In this document: positions 30,524-41,398 of the stretch, in pieces
Position numbering within the stretch: the first letter of the stretch is position 1
Layout: the number at the start of each line of letters is the position of its first letter
Assembly (NCBI GenBank): GCA_023334545.1
Contig: JAADVB010000115.1
Coordinates: forward strand, 1-55,392
Length of the DNA stretch: 55,392 bases
Reading direction: 5' to 3'
Source: Salisapilia sapeloensis
Taxonomy: Eukaryota > Oomycota > Peronosporomycetes > Peronosporales > Salisapiliaceae
Program-made: the position numbers and the translations under genes
Notes under the pieces: generated by a model
The model's database searches: none
Told to the model about the DNA's origin: nothing
Seen by the model: the letters and a program-made list of their open reading frames with translations, nothing else

Positions 30524-32133
30524 CTAATCCAGGCCGTTTACATTGGTAACTGCCTGTTCCTCCTCACTTGCACTCGAAGAAGGCTCTGTAGTAGGTAGCC
30601 GGCGTAAATCCCGGATAATCTCATCGCGTGTCAATGGTCGTACCGTTTCCTCATCTTCATCGCTTGCTTCGTCATCATCCGTATCATCCTCCTAGCATGC
30701 GATAGACGTCAGTACACTACATTTAGATTATGACAAAGGAGTATAAGAACTACCGTAGAAGGAAGATACTCAGGTTGGTGGCGGAGTAGACCAAAGGATG
30801 CACGTCGTTGCATCTGCTCCCAAGTTTCTCGCTCGGGCGCAGGAGTTCCTTGCAACGAGCTTCGGAAGGAGGCCATTGCATCCCACTCTTGACTATCCTC
30901 GTTGGTGTCTCTATTTTCGGCCACATCCTCTTCCTCTATACGTGTGATTTCACTCTCATCCATTTCCTGCTTTGAAATTACCACTGGCGCTGGCGGAGGA
31001 TGCACTTGTCGTTCATGATCCTCGCTTGTAACCGCATCTGTGTCTACTCTCGGTGTTTGCTCTGTCTCTTTAACAGATTGCGCACTCGATTTGATATCAT
31101 AAACTTCTTTTTCTGCCTGCTTTGTGTCTTCGTAAGCCTCTTGGATGCGTGTATCCCACACCTTCCTCTCAACTTCACCCAATGCCAAGTACTCTTCTTT
31201 CGAAATCCCTCGGAACCCTTTCAGATCCACGTCCTCCGCTTCCTGATTATCTACCTTCTTATCTGCCTTTTCTTTCTTTTCGGCTTCAATCTCCTTTAAT
31301 CGCTTCTCACGCACACTCGCTTGCCAGTCACGAAACTCTTGCAAGCTCCGTCGCCTATCATCATTCTCACGCTGGACAAAGTCTTGTTTTGCCTTTAGCT
31401 CAGCTTCATTCCCGCCTTGAAGCCAGGCGGTCACAGCGCACCTTTCCAGTGGAAACACTGGTCGATCCATGAATGCAAGCTCTGGTAACTGAGATAGATA
31501 TGTCTTTCGAAAGTACCGTGTGGAACTGACAACTGGGTTACCAGTAATACGCAGCGCTCGTAAGGCTGGCATGCTCTTGAGAACGTCAAGTACTTGGTTC
31601 GAATCCTTTTCTTCCTCAATGTGATTATGACTCAAGTCAACGTTGGAGATGAGTGAGCAAGATGCGAGCTCTTGGATACTGGAGCTCGACTCGAGGAGAT
31701 TGTGCGAGACATTGAGCGTCGTTATATGAGGAAGACTACGGATTCCATCCAACGTTTCTAAACGATTCTCGCTCAAGTCGAGAGTGTTCAAGTGCTGCAG
31801 TTGATCAACGTTTTCGATTTTCGTGATGAGGTTCTTGCTCAAGTACAAACAGCGAAGGTGTGGTAAGCAGTCTAGATTCTCAATCTTGGACAGTCCATTG
31901 GACTCGAGCCAAAGTGCCTTTAAGCCAGAGTAGGCGTCGAGGCCTTGGATCTTCTGGAAACCTCGAAAGTGGGCGTACATACTATCATTCAGCTCCGGCG
32001 TTTCGTACCCGTCGTTCTCGAGACATATCTGCCGGAGTGTCTCGGTGTCCATGACGGGCACAGCACCTTTCCTCGCGTGATAAAACTTTTCCTTTTCCCT
32101 CTCTCTCAACCATTCCATCGCTTCCACCTCCAT
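30524..32133 (-). CDS. Dynein axonemal assembly factor 1 (DNAAF1/LRRC50)
   Basis: Two exons, 32133-30754 and 30691-30524 (62-bp intron), 515 residues. The order is that of DNAAF1/ODA7: an N-terminal helix, then LRRs of the SDS22 type (LKALWLESNGLSKIENLDCL, LRCLYLSKNLITKIENVDQL, LNTLDLSENRLETLDGI), the LRR cap (LPELAFMDRPVFPLERCAV), then a charged coiled coil (KRLKEIEAEKKEKADKK) with FRGISKEEYLALGEVERKVWD, and an acidic C-terminus. It is a cytoplasmic chaperone-like factor that preassembles outer and inner dynein arms for motile flagella. The start ATG 32133 is the nearest to the conserved region; an in-frame ATG at 32211 is also possible. Tail-to-tail with the coiled-coil gene before it. Confidence 0.9.
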
Positions 32134-32229
32134 CGTCGTTCGTGTCAAGTCGCTACGAAAGAAAACAACGTACAAATGCACCTGTTCAAATGTCGTTTCA
32201 ATTTGTTTCATTCCATGATCTTTCAACCC

Positions 32230-34129
32230 CTACAACTCAAGCAATGGGAATTCTGGTTGGAACGCCGTCAGGTCCTTTGTGTCCGACAATTTGACCAGGT
32301 CAAAGCGCTGCATACAAGTAAAGCAGATACGAAGGTAGCTCCACACGTGGTCCGCTTGAGGATTCAACGTCAAAGCCTGCAAATAACATCGCACCGCCTC
32401 TTCGTACTTGCCGAGGTTGGCGTGGCTAATACCGAGGTTGAGCCATCCACGAGCGTATCGGGGTTTTAGCTCAAGTGCACGATGGTACGCCGGGATGGCT
32501 TCTCCCGAGTGACCAGAGTTTGCTAGCGTTGCACCTAGTTTATTCCACAGAGAGTACTCCTCTGGCCGCTCTTCTGCTGCCTTCCGAAGACTCGAAGCAG
32601 CAGCATCAAAGTCTTTCGAAACGTTGTAAAGGACACCTAGAACGACTGCAACGTCCGAGTCGGTCGGGTCGTGAGCCTGTGCTTGGAGCATTAGCTGCAT
32701 CACCTCGTCCATGAGACTACCGTCGCTGTACTCGTCCAACCGGATCTCGAGGCTGTGGAACTTGGGGTTGTGCCGGACCCACGCCTTAAGCGTCGACAGG
32801 GCATCTTGAGGGTTCAGCTCGTTTACGTGGCTCACACCCAGCGATAGCAGCGCGCTCAGATTGTACGGATCTTCCTCCACTGCCCGTTCAAAGCAGATGA
32901 TGGCGTTCTTGTCTGCGTCTTGCTCGGCGTGACACTCACCCAGCACCCGCCAAGCCTCACTGTGTGTCGGATTCTGCTGCACCTCTGCTTCCAACGCCAA
33001 GACGGCTTCATCTAATTTACCTTGCTTAAAGAACTCGAGGCCCTTCGCGAAGTTGTCGCTGCCGTCCAAAAACGCGTTCTCCTTTTGAGGCACGTACTCT
33101 CTGCTATTGTGCATGCCTGTCGTCTCCCAAATCTCATCGAATGGGTCTGTCGTTTTGGCATCTGCCATCGCTTTTTCCCATATAGCTTCCTATACAAACG
33201 TCAAAAACGTGCAATACGATAGAGCATGGGGTAAGACGTACGAGATTGCCCTCATCCTGCCACGCCGCGTTCATCTTGGCAGCATCGCGCTCTTGCGCTT
33301 CCTGCCAGATACTGTCCAACGATCGTCCGTTGATCGTCTCTGGTGCTGCTTTCGATTCTTCGAAAGCTGCTTCCATCGCATTCTGTCCTGCCGCATCGAC
33401 GTTATGCTTCAATTCAGACGTCGGCGTACCCTTCACTTCATTTCCAGCTTCATCAAACTCCACTTGGCCGCCGCTCACGTCTTTCATGAACTGCAAAAAC
33501 TCACTATTCTGCCACTTTGGGTCCTGGTTCTGCTCCATGGTCTCGGCCATGTGCTGACTCGCCTCCTTCGTCAAATCTCGCTCCACAGGTTCCTGAGCCG
33601 CAGGAGCAGCAGCTGGAGCCTGGAAATTTTGTTGATAGTGCATGCCGCTGTAGGCAGGCATGGCATGTGCTGGCAGTTTACTATCTTGCCACGCTGCCTC
33701 TGGAGGTTGCATGCCACTGTGGTTCCAAGCCTGGTCCATGTGAGCTCTTCCATTGCCCTGGAACTCAGACACCCACGAGTGGTGCATTTGCATCGGCGGA
33801 GGCGGAGCTTGCTGCTGGAAGTGTGCGTCGTGAAACGCAGCTTCCATCGCTTGGCGGTTGGGAGCGGACATGGTCGCATTCATGTGCTGGTATCTAGCCT
33901 GCTGCTCAAATTGGCGCATGGCAGCATCGTTGTAGCCCTGCTGCTGGCTTATGTGTGCTTGCTGCATCTGCGCTGCTAACTCATGCTGGGCCTGATGGGG
34001 GTGAGAGGCAGGGCGCTGGTGCTGCGAGCGCATGACATTGTCCATCGCTCGAGATAGCGGGTTTTGGGAGGCGACGGTGCCGTCCACATTGCACCCGTCT
34101 CCCTGTACAACTTTATTTAAGAGGTCCAT
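32230..34129 (-). CDS. PEX5: Peroxisomal targeting signal 1 receptor PEX5
   Basis: Two exons, 34129-33242 and 33189-32230 (52-bp intron, GTACGT donor), 615 residues. The N-terminus has the conserved monoubiquitination Cys (GDGCNVDG) and NPLSRAMDNVM. The disordered half contains several WxxxF/Y or W-containing motifs (HSWVSEFQ, AAWQD, DPFDEIW). The C-terminal half is TPR repeats (EAWRVLGECHAEQDADKNAI, SALLSLGVSHVNELNPQDAL, LNKLGATLANSGHSGEAIPA, ARGWLNLGISHANLGKYEEA) that bind SKL-type cargo. PEX5 shuttles matrix proteins into peroxisomes. The Gln/His/Met-rich N-terminal half (HQRPASHPHQAQHELAAQ) is more expanded than in animals. Confidence 0.94.
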
Positions 34130-34885
34130 GCTAGTAGATAGGCAGAACTTGTCTCCTTGGTATTTGATGTTCTGATAGCTAGACGTTTCGTCAAATAAAA
34201 ATATGTTACAAGAGACAAAGAAAAGAAAGGGATATCTTTCACGGATGCAGATCTTGAAAGGGTATTGGAAACCTGGGGAAGATACTGGGAACGGGAAGGT
34301 GGCCGGCAACTATCAGACGGGACGTTAGGTACCACTTGCGTTCCTACAAAAGATATGATTGGGATCCCACCGTTCTCTTTATCCGAAGTATTTGGTAGGT
34401 TGCAGCGTTTCTTTCCGTCGTTGCCGCGTCCCTCGGCTGAGGTAGAAAAATTGGTGCAGGATCGATCCTTCTCTCGAGGTTTGAAATGGATTCGTAGACT
34501 GTCAAATGTGGGAAGGCGCCGCCTGTATAAGGATAAGCTTTTTAGGTTGCAACTCTTGGTAATGTGCGGGCTAAATTTGTTATGTCCTTTGTTTCCCATG
34601 CGCTTTCCTTTTCATTCGGCTTGGCGCCTGAATCATAGTGTGTAGCAGTCTGAACCGACGCCCTGTTCTCTCTCTTGCAGGTCGATCAACACGACATCTT
34701 ACTCACTATAGTCATCCACGGTCTTTTCATGGGACTGTGCACCATCAGATTTTTTAAAGAACTCGTCCTTGCTTCTAGCGATGTGCGTGAATGACGCCAT
34801 TGCCAGGAATGCGAGGATCGTAGTGTGTAGCTCTTTACAAGTCCCTTGATATTTTTTAAACCCACAAGTGAATTCGTTCATGTAG
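34130..34885. other. Intergenic region with unexplained open stretches
   Basis: A plus-strand frame stays open for about 450 bp (34190-34645) and has protein-like composition (DADLERVLETWGRYWEREGG, PRPSAEVEKLVQDRSFSRGL, KWIRRLSNVGRRRLYKDKLF). It lacks an ATG until 34355 and I found no upstream exon. On the minus strand 34881-34699 encodes 60 residues with one hydrophobic stretch (TTILAFLAMASFTHIA). Neither is convincing as a gene. Confidence 0.4.
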
Positions 34886-35273
34886 CTATAATTGCTCTTT
34901 CCATGACTGCTTATAAAAATCCATCAAGTATCCCACACGCTTAGCGCAACTGTCCGCATGCACATAGAAAGCGTACTGGATATTGCTTTCCAAGCAAGGA
35001 ATACCTATCGGAAATGAGTCATATGGACGTCGAAAAGGCAGCATAGCTACTCATTAACGTGTGAAAACACTCATTGACGACACCTACATCGTCACTTTGT
35101 CTGCACATGACCATGTATGACTTACATCGCACTAAGCCGCCAGTCGTCTGTTTAATCCATCTTTTCATTTCTGTGCGCGCAATAGCCTGTATCTTCCGCC
35201 GCCGTTTCGTCTTCAATTCTTTTGACGGTGCTTCACTATGACCTGATACGATGTTCAACGCTCCGATCCGCAT
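34886..35273 (-). CDS. Putative small basic protein, spliced, CHCH-like cysteines
   Basis: A tentative three-exon model starts at 35273: exon 1 (35273-35126) encodes a Lys/Arg-rich leader (KTKRRRKIQAIARTEMKRWI), then acceptors at GATGTAG and GATAG lead to short exons with NECFHTLM, PCLESNIQYAFYVHADSCA and KRVGYLMDFYKQSWKEQL, stop at 34886. The cysteine spacing is only loosely like twin CX9C proteins such as mS37. About 100 residues. The splice sites are plausible but weak, so this is a candidate only. Confidence 0.35.
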
Positions 35274-35525
35274 CGGCGTCCTTTCAAGGCGTTTCCTTTC
35301 CTCTCAACAGCGCTCCGTTGCCGGTATCCAACTTCTTTCACGTCACGCAAGCCTGCACATGACTCGTCGCGCTCGGAGTCGTTTTATTTGGTCAAAAATA
35401 TGAAGTGAAACGATGAAAGCATAAAGCACCCTGCGGGTGAACATCGTGCGCATCGAAAGCTGCCGAGGTCGCTTCATTATCCAATATTCCCAGCCCTCCA
35501 TAAGTCACAGAGCCCCAAAAGCAGG

Positions 35526-36506
35526 ATGCAATACATTCACGGTCAAGCCCCCGCTCGCAGTGACTCGGTCCAGTCCAATGTCAGTGACAGCAACTGGGAA
35601 ACCGTCTGCAGCGGGCTCCGCGTCTACAAGCCGTCTCCGGGAGATATTGTCAAGCCGCGCTTTGATATCTCCTCCACACAATGCAGCCGCGAAGGCGATA
35701 ACAACTTGAGTTTCGCCAGTACGACTTCATCGTATAGCTCCGCGGCGTCGTACACTTCGGACGCCGATAGCGTTTCCGTTGCTGCAGACGTCGAGACGGA
35801 GAACCAAGCTTCCGCATGCAACGATGCTGCCATCGATTCCATGCCGCAGTTCACAGTCTATGTCTGGTACGGACACAATGCTGGACTCGTTGTTGAGACT
35901 TGTCCGCACACCAAGTTCCCCATGGTTAAGCGCGCAGAAGGCGACATGAAGTTGCCTGGCATGTGGAACGTGCGCTATGGGGACTATCTACTGTCTTTCA
36001 ACGGTGAAAGCACGCACGCGTCCGAGATGGACATAGACGACGTCCGACAGCTCCTTGACACTTCCGGTGTCCGTCCCGCCATACTGCGTTTCCGTCATGC
36101 AAGCCCGGAAGAGATCAAAACACGGCCGCGTGGCGCCCAGCCGACGAAGCTAAGCAGCAACCAGCTCGAGTTCCAGCGCCAACGTATGGCTCACGAGCAG
36201 AGCATAAGCTATGTCATCATCAATGAAGGCTGTGATAACGTCGGAGTGGGCCTCCACACTTCAAACGAGCACGCCAAGTACCCGAGCGTCGTATACATCG
36301 ACGCCGATGGTGCCGCCGCGGAGCAGAGTAAGGACAACCTGATCGAAGTGGGTGACCTCTTGCTCAGTGTCAACGAGAACGACGTCGCATCGATCGGCAC
36401 GACGATGGCGATGAACGTCATCCGTGCATCGCCTCGGCCCCTCGTCCTCGCATTCTTCCGTAAGAACGCCGGACGCAAGGAACGATCATCTAGCATCGAG
36501 CTCTAG
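35526..36506 (+). CDS. Two-PDZ-domain protein, unknown partner
   Basis: Single exon, 326 residues. Residues 1-105 are Ser/Ala/Asp-rich and probably disordered. Two PDZ-like domains follow: about 108-195 (FTVYVWYGHNAGLVVET, MWNVRYGDYLLSFNGESTHA, DDVRQLLDTSG) and about 225-318 (YVIINEGCDNVGVGLHT, KDNLIEVGDLLLSVNENDVA). Each has the GD-hydrophobic strand and the following helix, but the carboxylate-binding GLGF loop is GLVV in the first and VGVGL in the second. It has no enzymatic domain, so a scaffold or adaptor role is likely. Confidence 0.7.
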   Translation: MQYIHGQAPARSDSVQSNVSDSNWETVCSGLRVYKPSPGDIVKPRFDISSTQCSREGDNNLSFASTTSSYSSAASYTSDADSVSVAADVETENQASACNDAAIDSMPQFTVYVWYGHNAGLVVETCPHTKFPMVKRAEGDMKLPGMWNVRYGDYLLSFNGESTHASEMDIDDVRQLLDTSGVRPAILRFRHASPEEIKTRPRGAQPTKLSSNQLEFQRQRMAHEQSISYVIINEGCDNVGVGLHTSNEHAKYPSVVYIDADGAAAEQSKDNLIEVGDLLLSVNENDVASIGTTMAMNVIRASPRPLVLAFFRKNAGRKERSSSIEL

Positions 36507-36630
36507 GCAGCTCTCTTTCTTAAGTAGATATTTATCAACACCAGAGTACGATTAAGCTCACTTTCATGTTGTCCTTTGTCTAGTTACCTCTCTTCAATGC
36601 ACAGCTTTATACGCAAGTTGCACTACTTTC

Positions 36631-37890
36631 TCAATGCCTCCTCGTCGGACTCCGGAGCAGCTCCGAGTCAAGCAGGATCAGGATGACCGTCATATTATCC
36701 ATCGCTCCCTTCTCCTTGGCTTCCTCTAGCATCCGCTTACAGATCGTCACGGCCTTCTCTCCTCGTTCACGATAGCGACGGACGAACAGCGTCACATCTT
36801 CATCCGACAGCACGTCAGAGATGCCGTCACTAGCGAGCACGAGGAAGTTCTGACTAGAGCACCTGCCATGAGGTAAGGATTTCGACGTTGTGTACGGCTC
36901 GCAGATAATATGCTCCTTTTCGTCCGTCTGACCAAAGGCACGCGTCACGGACACAACGCCACCCACTCGCTTGTTGAAGATGATGCCGTTGCAAGCACGG
37001 ATGCGCGCCGCCTCTTCTTCGTTTGTGGCTTTGTGGTCCACCGTCAGTCGTTGCGTCTTGTGTCCGTCGTAGAAGATGGCTCGAGAGTCACCGACGTTTG
37101 CGATGTGGAAGCTCGTTTCGGCCGAGTCTGGTACCCTCCGGATCAAGCAAGTGACGGCCGTGGATCCACAGGCGTCGGCCTCTTCGAACTTTGCTAGCTC
37201 TTCGTCCGTTGCATGATACGCTTTCGAGAAGCACTCTTCAATCTCTTCTGGTAGAAGCATGTCCTCACCTCGGACTCTATCTCTACCACTAGCCTTCCTT
37301 CCTAAGGCCGTCGACAGCCTCCGATGGAGACTCTCGGTCACGAATTTGGAGCAGAAACCGCCTCCATGGCCGTCAAAGACGCCAAAGAAGCAACTATCTG
37401 CCGTATCATTGTGGAAAGCTGTGAAATTCGGTATCGCGACGCACTCGTCTTCCATGTACTGTCGGAATCGAGAGTTCTGGGTCGACACGGCAGCGTAGTC
37501 ACGTACGACTCGAGAAGGTTTAAATTTGTCCCACTCCATGTTACCATTGTCGAACTTGCGGCGAGCGAGCTGTCCGTCGAGACTCCTTTGGTGCATGTGC
37601 ATATGCTTTTTCTTTTTCTGCGATCTTTGGATCGTCGGCGACGACTGTGATGAAGTCGTGCGCCGGTTCGGACTGGCCGGGTCGAGCATTGGCTTGTGCT
37701 CCTTTGTCGACGAGGTTTTCTCTCGCGACAGGTCTGGCATCGACCGCGTGAACTTGTGATGCGATTGGGGCGGTGTACCGGACATGGGTTCCTTGATATC
37801 TGGCTTACTGGCGCGTCTCTGAGGCTTCATGTATGTGTCGGATGGGAGCAACAGCGGTGAACCTTGTGCGGACGAAGGCGAATTTCCCAT
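36631..37890 (-). CDS. PP2C-family Ser/Thr phosphatase (PPM), probably N-myristoylated
   Basis: Single exon. From ATG 37890 it is 419 residues and begins MGNSPSSAQG, a textbook N-myristoylation start; the frame is open further upstream but without need. After a disordered Ser/Lys-rich part (about 110 residues) comes the PP2C fold: NSRFRQYMEDECVAI, FFGVFDGHGG, STAVTCLIRR, NVGDSRAIFY, VSVTRAFGQTDEKEHI, LVLASDGISDVLSDED and GAMDNMTVILILL. The metal-binding Asp residues of DGHGG, DG and DN are present. Substrate unknown. Myristoylation would place it at membranes, as for flagellar or plasma-membrane PP2Cs. Confidence 0.9.
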   Translation of the reverse strand: MGNSPSSAQGSPLLLPSDTYMKPQRRASKPDIKEPMSGTPPQSHHKFTRSMPDLSREKTSSTKEHKPMLDPASPNRRTTSSQSSPTIQRSQKKKKHMHMHQRSLDGQLARRKFDNGNMEWDKFKPSRVVRDYAAVSTQNSRFRQYMEDECVAIPNFTAFHNDTADSCFFGVFDGHGGGFCSKFVTESLHRRLSTALGRKASGRDRVRGEDMLLPEEIEECFSKAYHATDEELAKFEEADACGSTAVTCLIRRVPDSAETSFHIANVGDSRAIFYDGHKTQRLTVDHKATNEEEAARIRACNGIIFNKRVGGVVSVTRAFGQTDEKEHIICEPYTTSKSLPHGRCSSQNFLVLASDGISDVLSDEDVTLFVRRYRERGEKAVTICKRMLEEAKEKGAMDNMTVILILLDSELLRSPTRRH

Positions 37891-39153
37891 TTTGATGCTG
37901 GATGCAATTCCCGAGGTGTGCAAGTTGATTTGTTCAGGCGCAGCTGCAACGTCGCTGGCTTTCATGCTTTCTTCGCTCCACGTAAGAGAAACCGCTGCTC
38001 GTTTTTGTAAGCCTACAGGCAGATGGAAGCCTAACAACTTGATTGCTGGAAGCTGGAGTTTGTATGACCGGCGGCACAGCCGGGACGTTTGCAACGTTGC
38101 AACCTTCAACCGACTCCGCTTTGGTGGGAAGAAAGCGATATCACCAAGCCGACGAGCACATTACGACCCGAGGCATGTTAGACAGAAGGTAAGATACACA
38201 TGAGTTTCAAAGAGCTTCTAGGTGCATTGTATGAAAGATCTAAAGACACTTTGGCTGCGATGGATGGTGGTATAGATCAAGTACCTCGGATGCTTGTTTT
38301 GGAAGATTTTTGTTGACTTCGCAGGTATTCTGCGGCTGATGTCATAGATATCAAGTTGATGGGTATCATGCTAAGTTTCTGGTCGAAGTGAAGACAAAGA
38401 AACGAGTGCCACGTGGCGGAGAGTTTGGCACGGACTCGAAAACAACGTATAGCGCGCAGACAAATGAAAGGATTGTCGAGGGGTAAAGTGAATAGAAGCT
38501 TGGCCTTCCTCCTTCAATCTAGTCAGTAGGCGATCAAACGGATCCGAGCAGAAAACTTTCACGTAGCAGACAGTTCAAAAGTTGACGTGTAGTTTGCTGG
38601 CACTGCCAGCTTGTGATAGTGGCTTTCCGCTCGTATCCATATGGCTACAGTGCTCATTCTGCACGTGACGAGGCTAAATTGTTCCTGATACACTTATCAG
38701 CGTATCGTTCTAATGTGAATTTGTCTCAAGTTTAACATCTCCTGCAAAATGGTTGCAGCAACTAGTAAAGCAATCGAGATGAAACGGATGCAATGCTCCC
38801 TTCAAGTTGTGCGGCTCGAAACCACGTCAGCGGAACAACGAAATAAGTAGTTTCGAGTCAAATAGTACGTGTCTCGCCAACAAGCATGATTCCTACGTGT
38901 CTATCCTGTCAGTCCGCAATTGACTCTGGTCTTCCGCATCGCTTTTCATCAAGGAGCTCCGCTTGAGCATCAAGGCAGATCTCCCATCGAAATCCGGATA
39001 CTCTGACATCATATCCGGATTAATCTACCGTACATGTCGATGACATGATACTTTAAATCGTACTTGATTGGAGTCAGGAACAAGACCCACGCAAAAGAAC
39101 CGAAGAAAGCATCGGCCGTCTATCTGCTACGACTTTACCTGCCCTCCTTTGCC
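37891..39153. other. Gene-free divergent region between PP2C and proteasome genes
   Basis: About 1.26 kb without a convincing gene. The PP2C reading frame itself is open for another 220 bp upstream of 37890. Further right I see only short, unrelated open stretches and AT-rich parts near 38700-39060. Confidence 0.55.
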
Positions 39154-40321
<1,168 letters not shown>

Positions 40322-40368
40322 GACGATGGGCTTAGATAAGAAACGAAAGACCAACCTTTGAAAGAAAT

Positions 40369-41256
40369 CTATTCTGAACTTGCTTCACTCCCATTCGAAA
40401 AGGATGTGAAGTGGTGCAATCGACTAAGAATCATATCCAGCGCGACGGAGTTGACGCCGTGCGGGATGATGATGTCCGCGGCCCGCTTACTCGCCTCCAC
40501 GAACATCATGTGCATCGGTCGGACGGTCTTCATGTACTGGTCCATGACCGAGTCGGCCGACCTACCTCGCTCCTCCATGTCCCTGCGCAGCCTCCGAACG
40601 AACCTAATGTCCGCAGCCGTTTCGACGAAGATTTTGATGTCCATGAGCTCCGCGAGCTTGGGGTCGGCGAAAATCAAAATGCCTTCGACTAGAATGACCT
40701 TCTTCGGCAGCATCAAAGTACGCTCCGGTCGTCGTGAGTGGGTCGTAAAGTCGTAGATCGGGATCTCCACCTGCTCGTTGTTCTTGAGACGCTCGAGGTG
40801 CTTGATCATGAGGTCGGACTCGAGCGAGTCGGGGTGATCAAAGTTCACTTCCGCTCGCTGCTCAATGGTCAAGTCCGAAAGGTCTCGGTAGTAGTAGTCG
40901 TGAGACAGGTAGGACACTCGGTCGGCTCCGAACTCGTTGATGATAGCTCTCGACAGCGTCGTTTTCCCGGACCCGGAGCCGCCACAGACACCAATGACGA
41001 GAATCTGGTTGTCATCGAACGGAGCACGCGGATGGCTGCCTCCTCCAGTGTAGGAGTTGTCAATGTAGACAATGTCCTTGACGAGTTCGTACTCTCGCTT
41101 GTCTGGCGTCACCTGATCGTACTGGTACGGCGGTCGGTGCTTTTGAAAGCGCCTTGCTCGTGACTTGAGCACCGCTGCGACTGCCAGACAGGCTCCAGAG
41201 AAGAGGATGAGCTGGAACGTATTGCGGGTGGAGGACATGGAGGTAGGTGCCAGCAT
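40369..41256 (-). CDS. Uridine kinase (Udk/UCK) with N-terminal membrane anchor
   Basis: Single exon, 295 residues. Residues 13-31 (TFQLILFSGACLAVAAVLK) form a membrane helix followed by basic residues (SRARRFQKHR); then comes a complete uridine-kinase domain: VIGVCGGSGSGKTTLSRAII (Walker A), LSHDYYYRDLSDLTIEQRAE, NFDHPDSLESDLMIKHL, IPIYDFTTHSRRPE, VILVEGILIFADPKL and the LID region RRLRRDMEERGRS. It phosphorylates uridine and cytidine in pyrimidine salvage. Soluble UCKs lack such an anchor, so this enzyme is probably tethered to an organelle membrane. Confidence 0.93.
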   Translation of the reverse strand: MLAPTSMSSTRNTFQLILFSGACLAVAAVLKSRARRFQKHRPPYQYDQVTPDKREYELVKDIVYIDNSYTGGGSHPRAPFDDNQILVIGVCGGSGSGKTTLSRAIINEFGADRVSYLSHDYYYRDLSDLTIEQRAEVNFDHPDSLESDLMIKHLERLKNNEQVEIPIYDFTTHSRRPERTLMLPKKVILVEGILIFADPKLAELMDIKIFVETAADIRFVRRLRRDMEERGRSADSVMDQYMKTVRPMHMMFVEASKRAADIIIPHGVNSVALDMILSRLHHFTSFSNGSEASSE

Positions 41257-41398
41257 TGCAGCGAGTAATATTCACTGGCGATCAACTATTGCTGCGTCGT
41301 GAGATACTCTGATATGATGTCTGACTCGTGACTGGCTCCGAGCGAGATACGTTTCCCACCAGCTGCTATGACAGAAGAAAGAAAAGAAAAAGAAAGCT

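Noticed and set aside
33107-33979. 290-codon plus-strand open frame opposite PEX5
   Set aside because: Shadow of the PEX5 first exon. The His/Leu/Arg-rich translation has no motif, whereas the PEX5 reading has TPR repeats and a conserved Cys.
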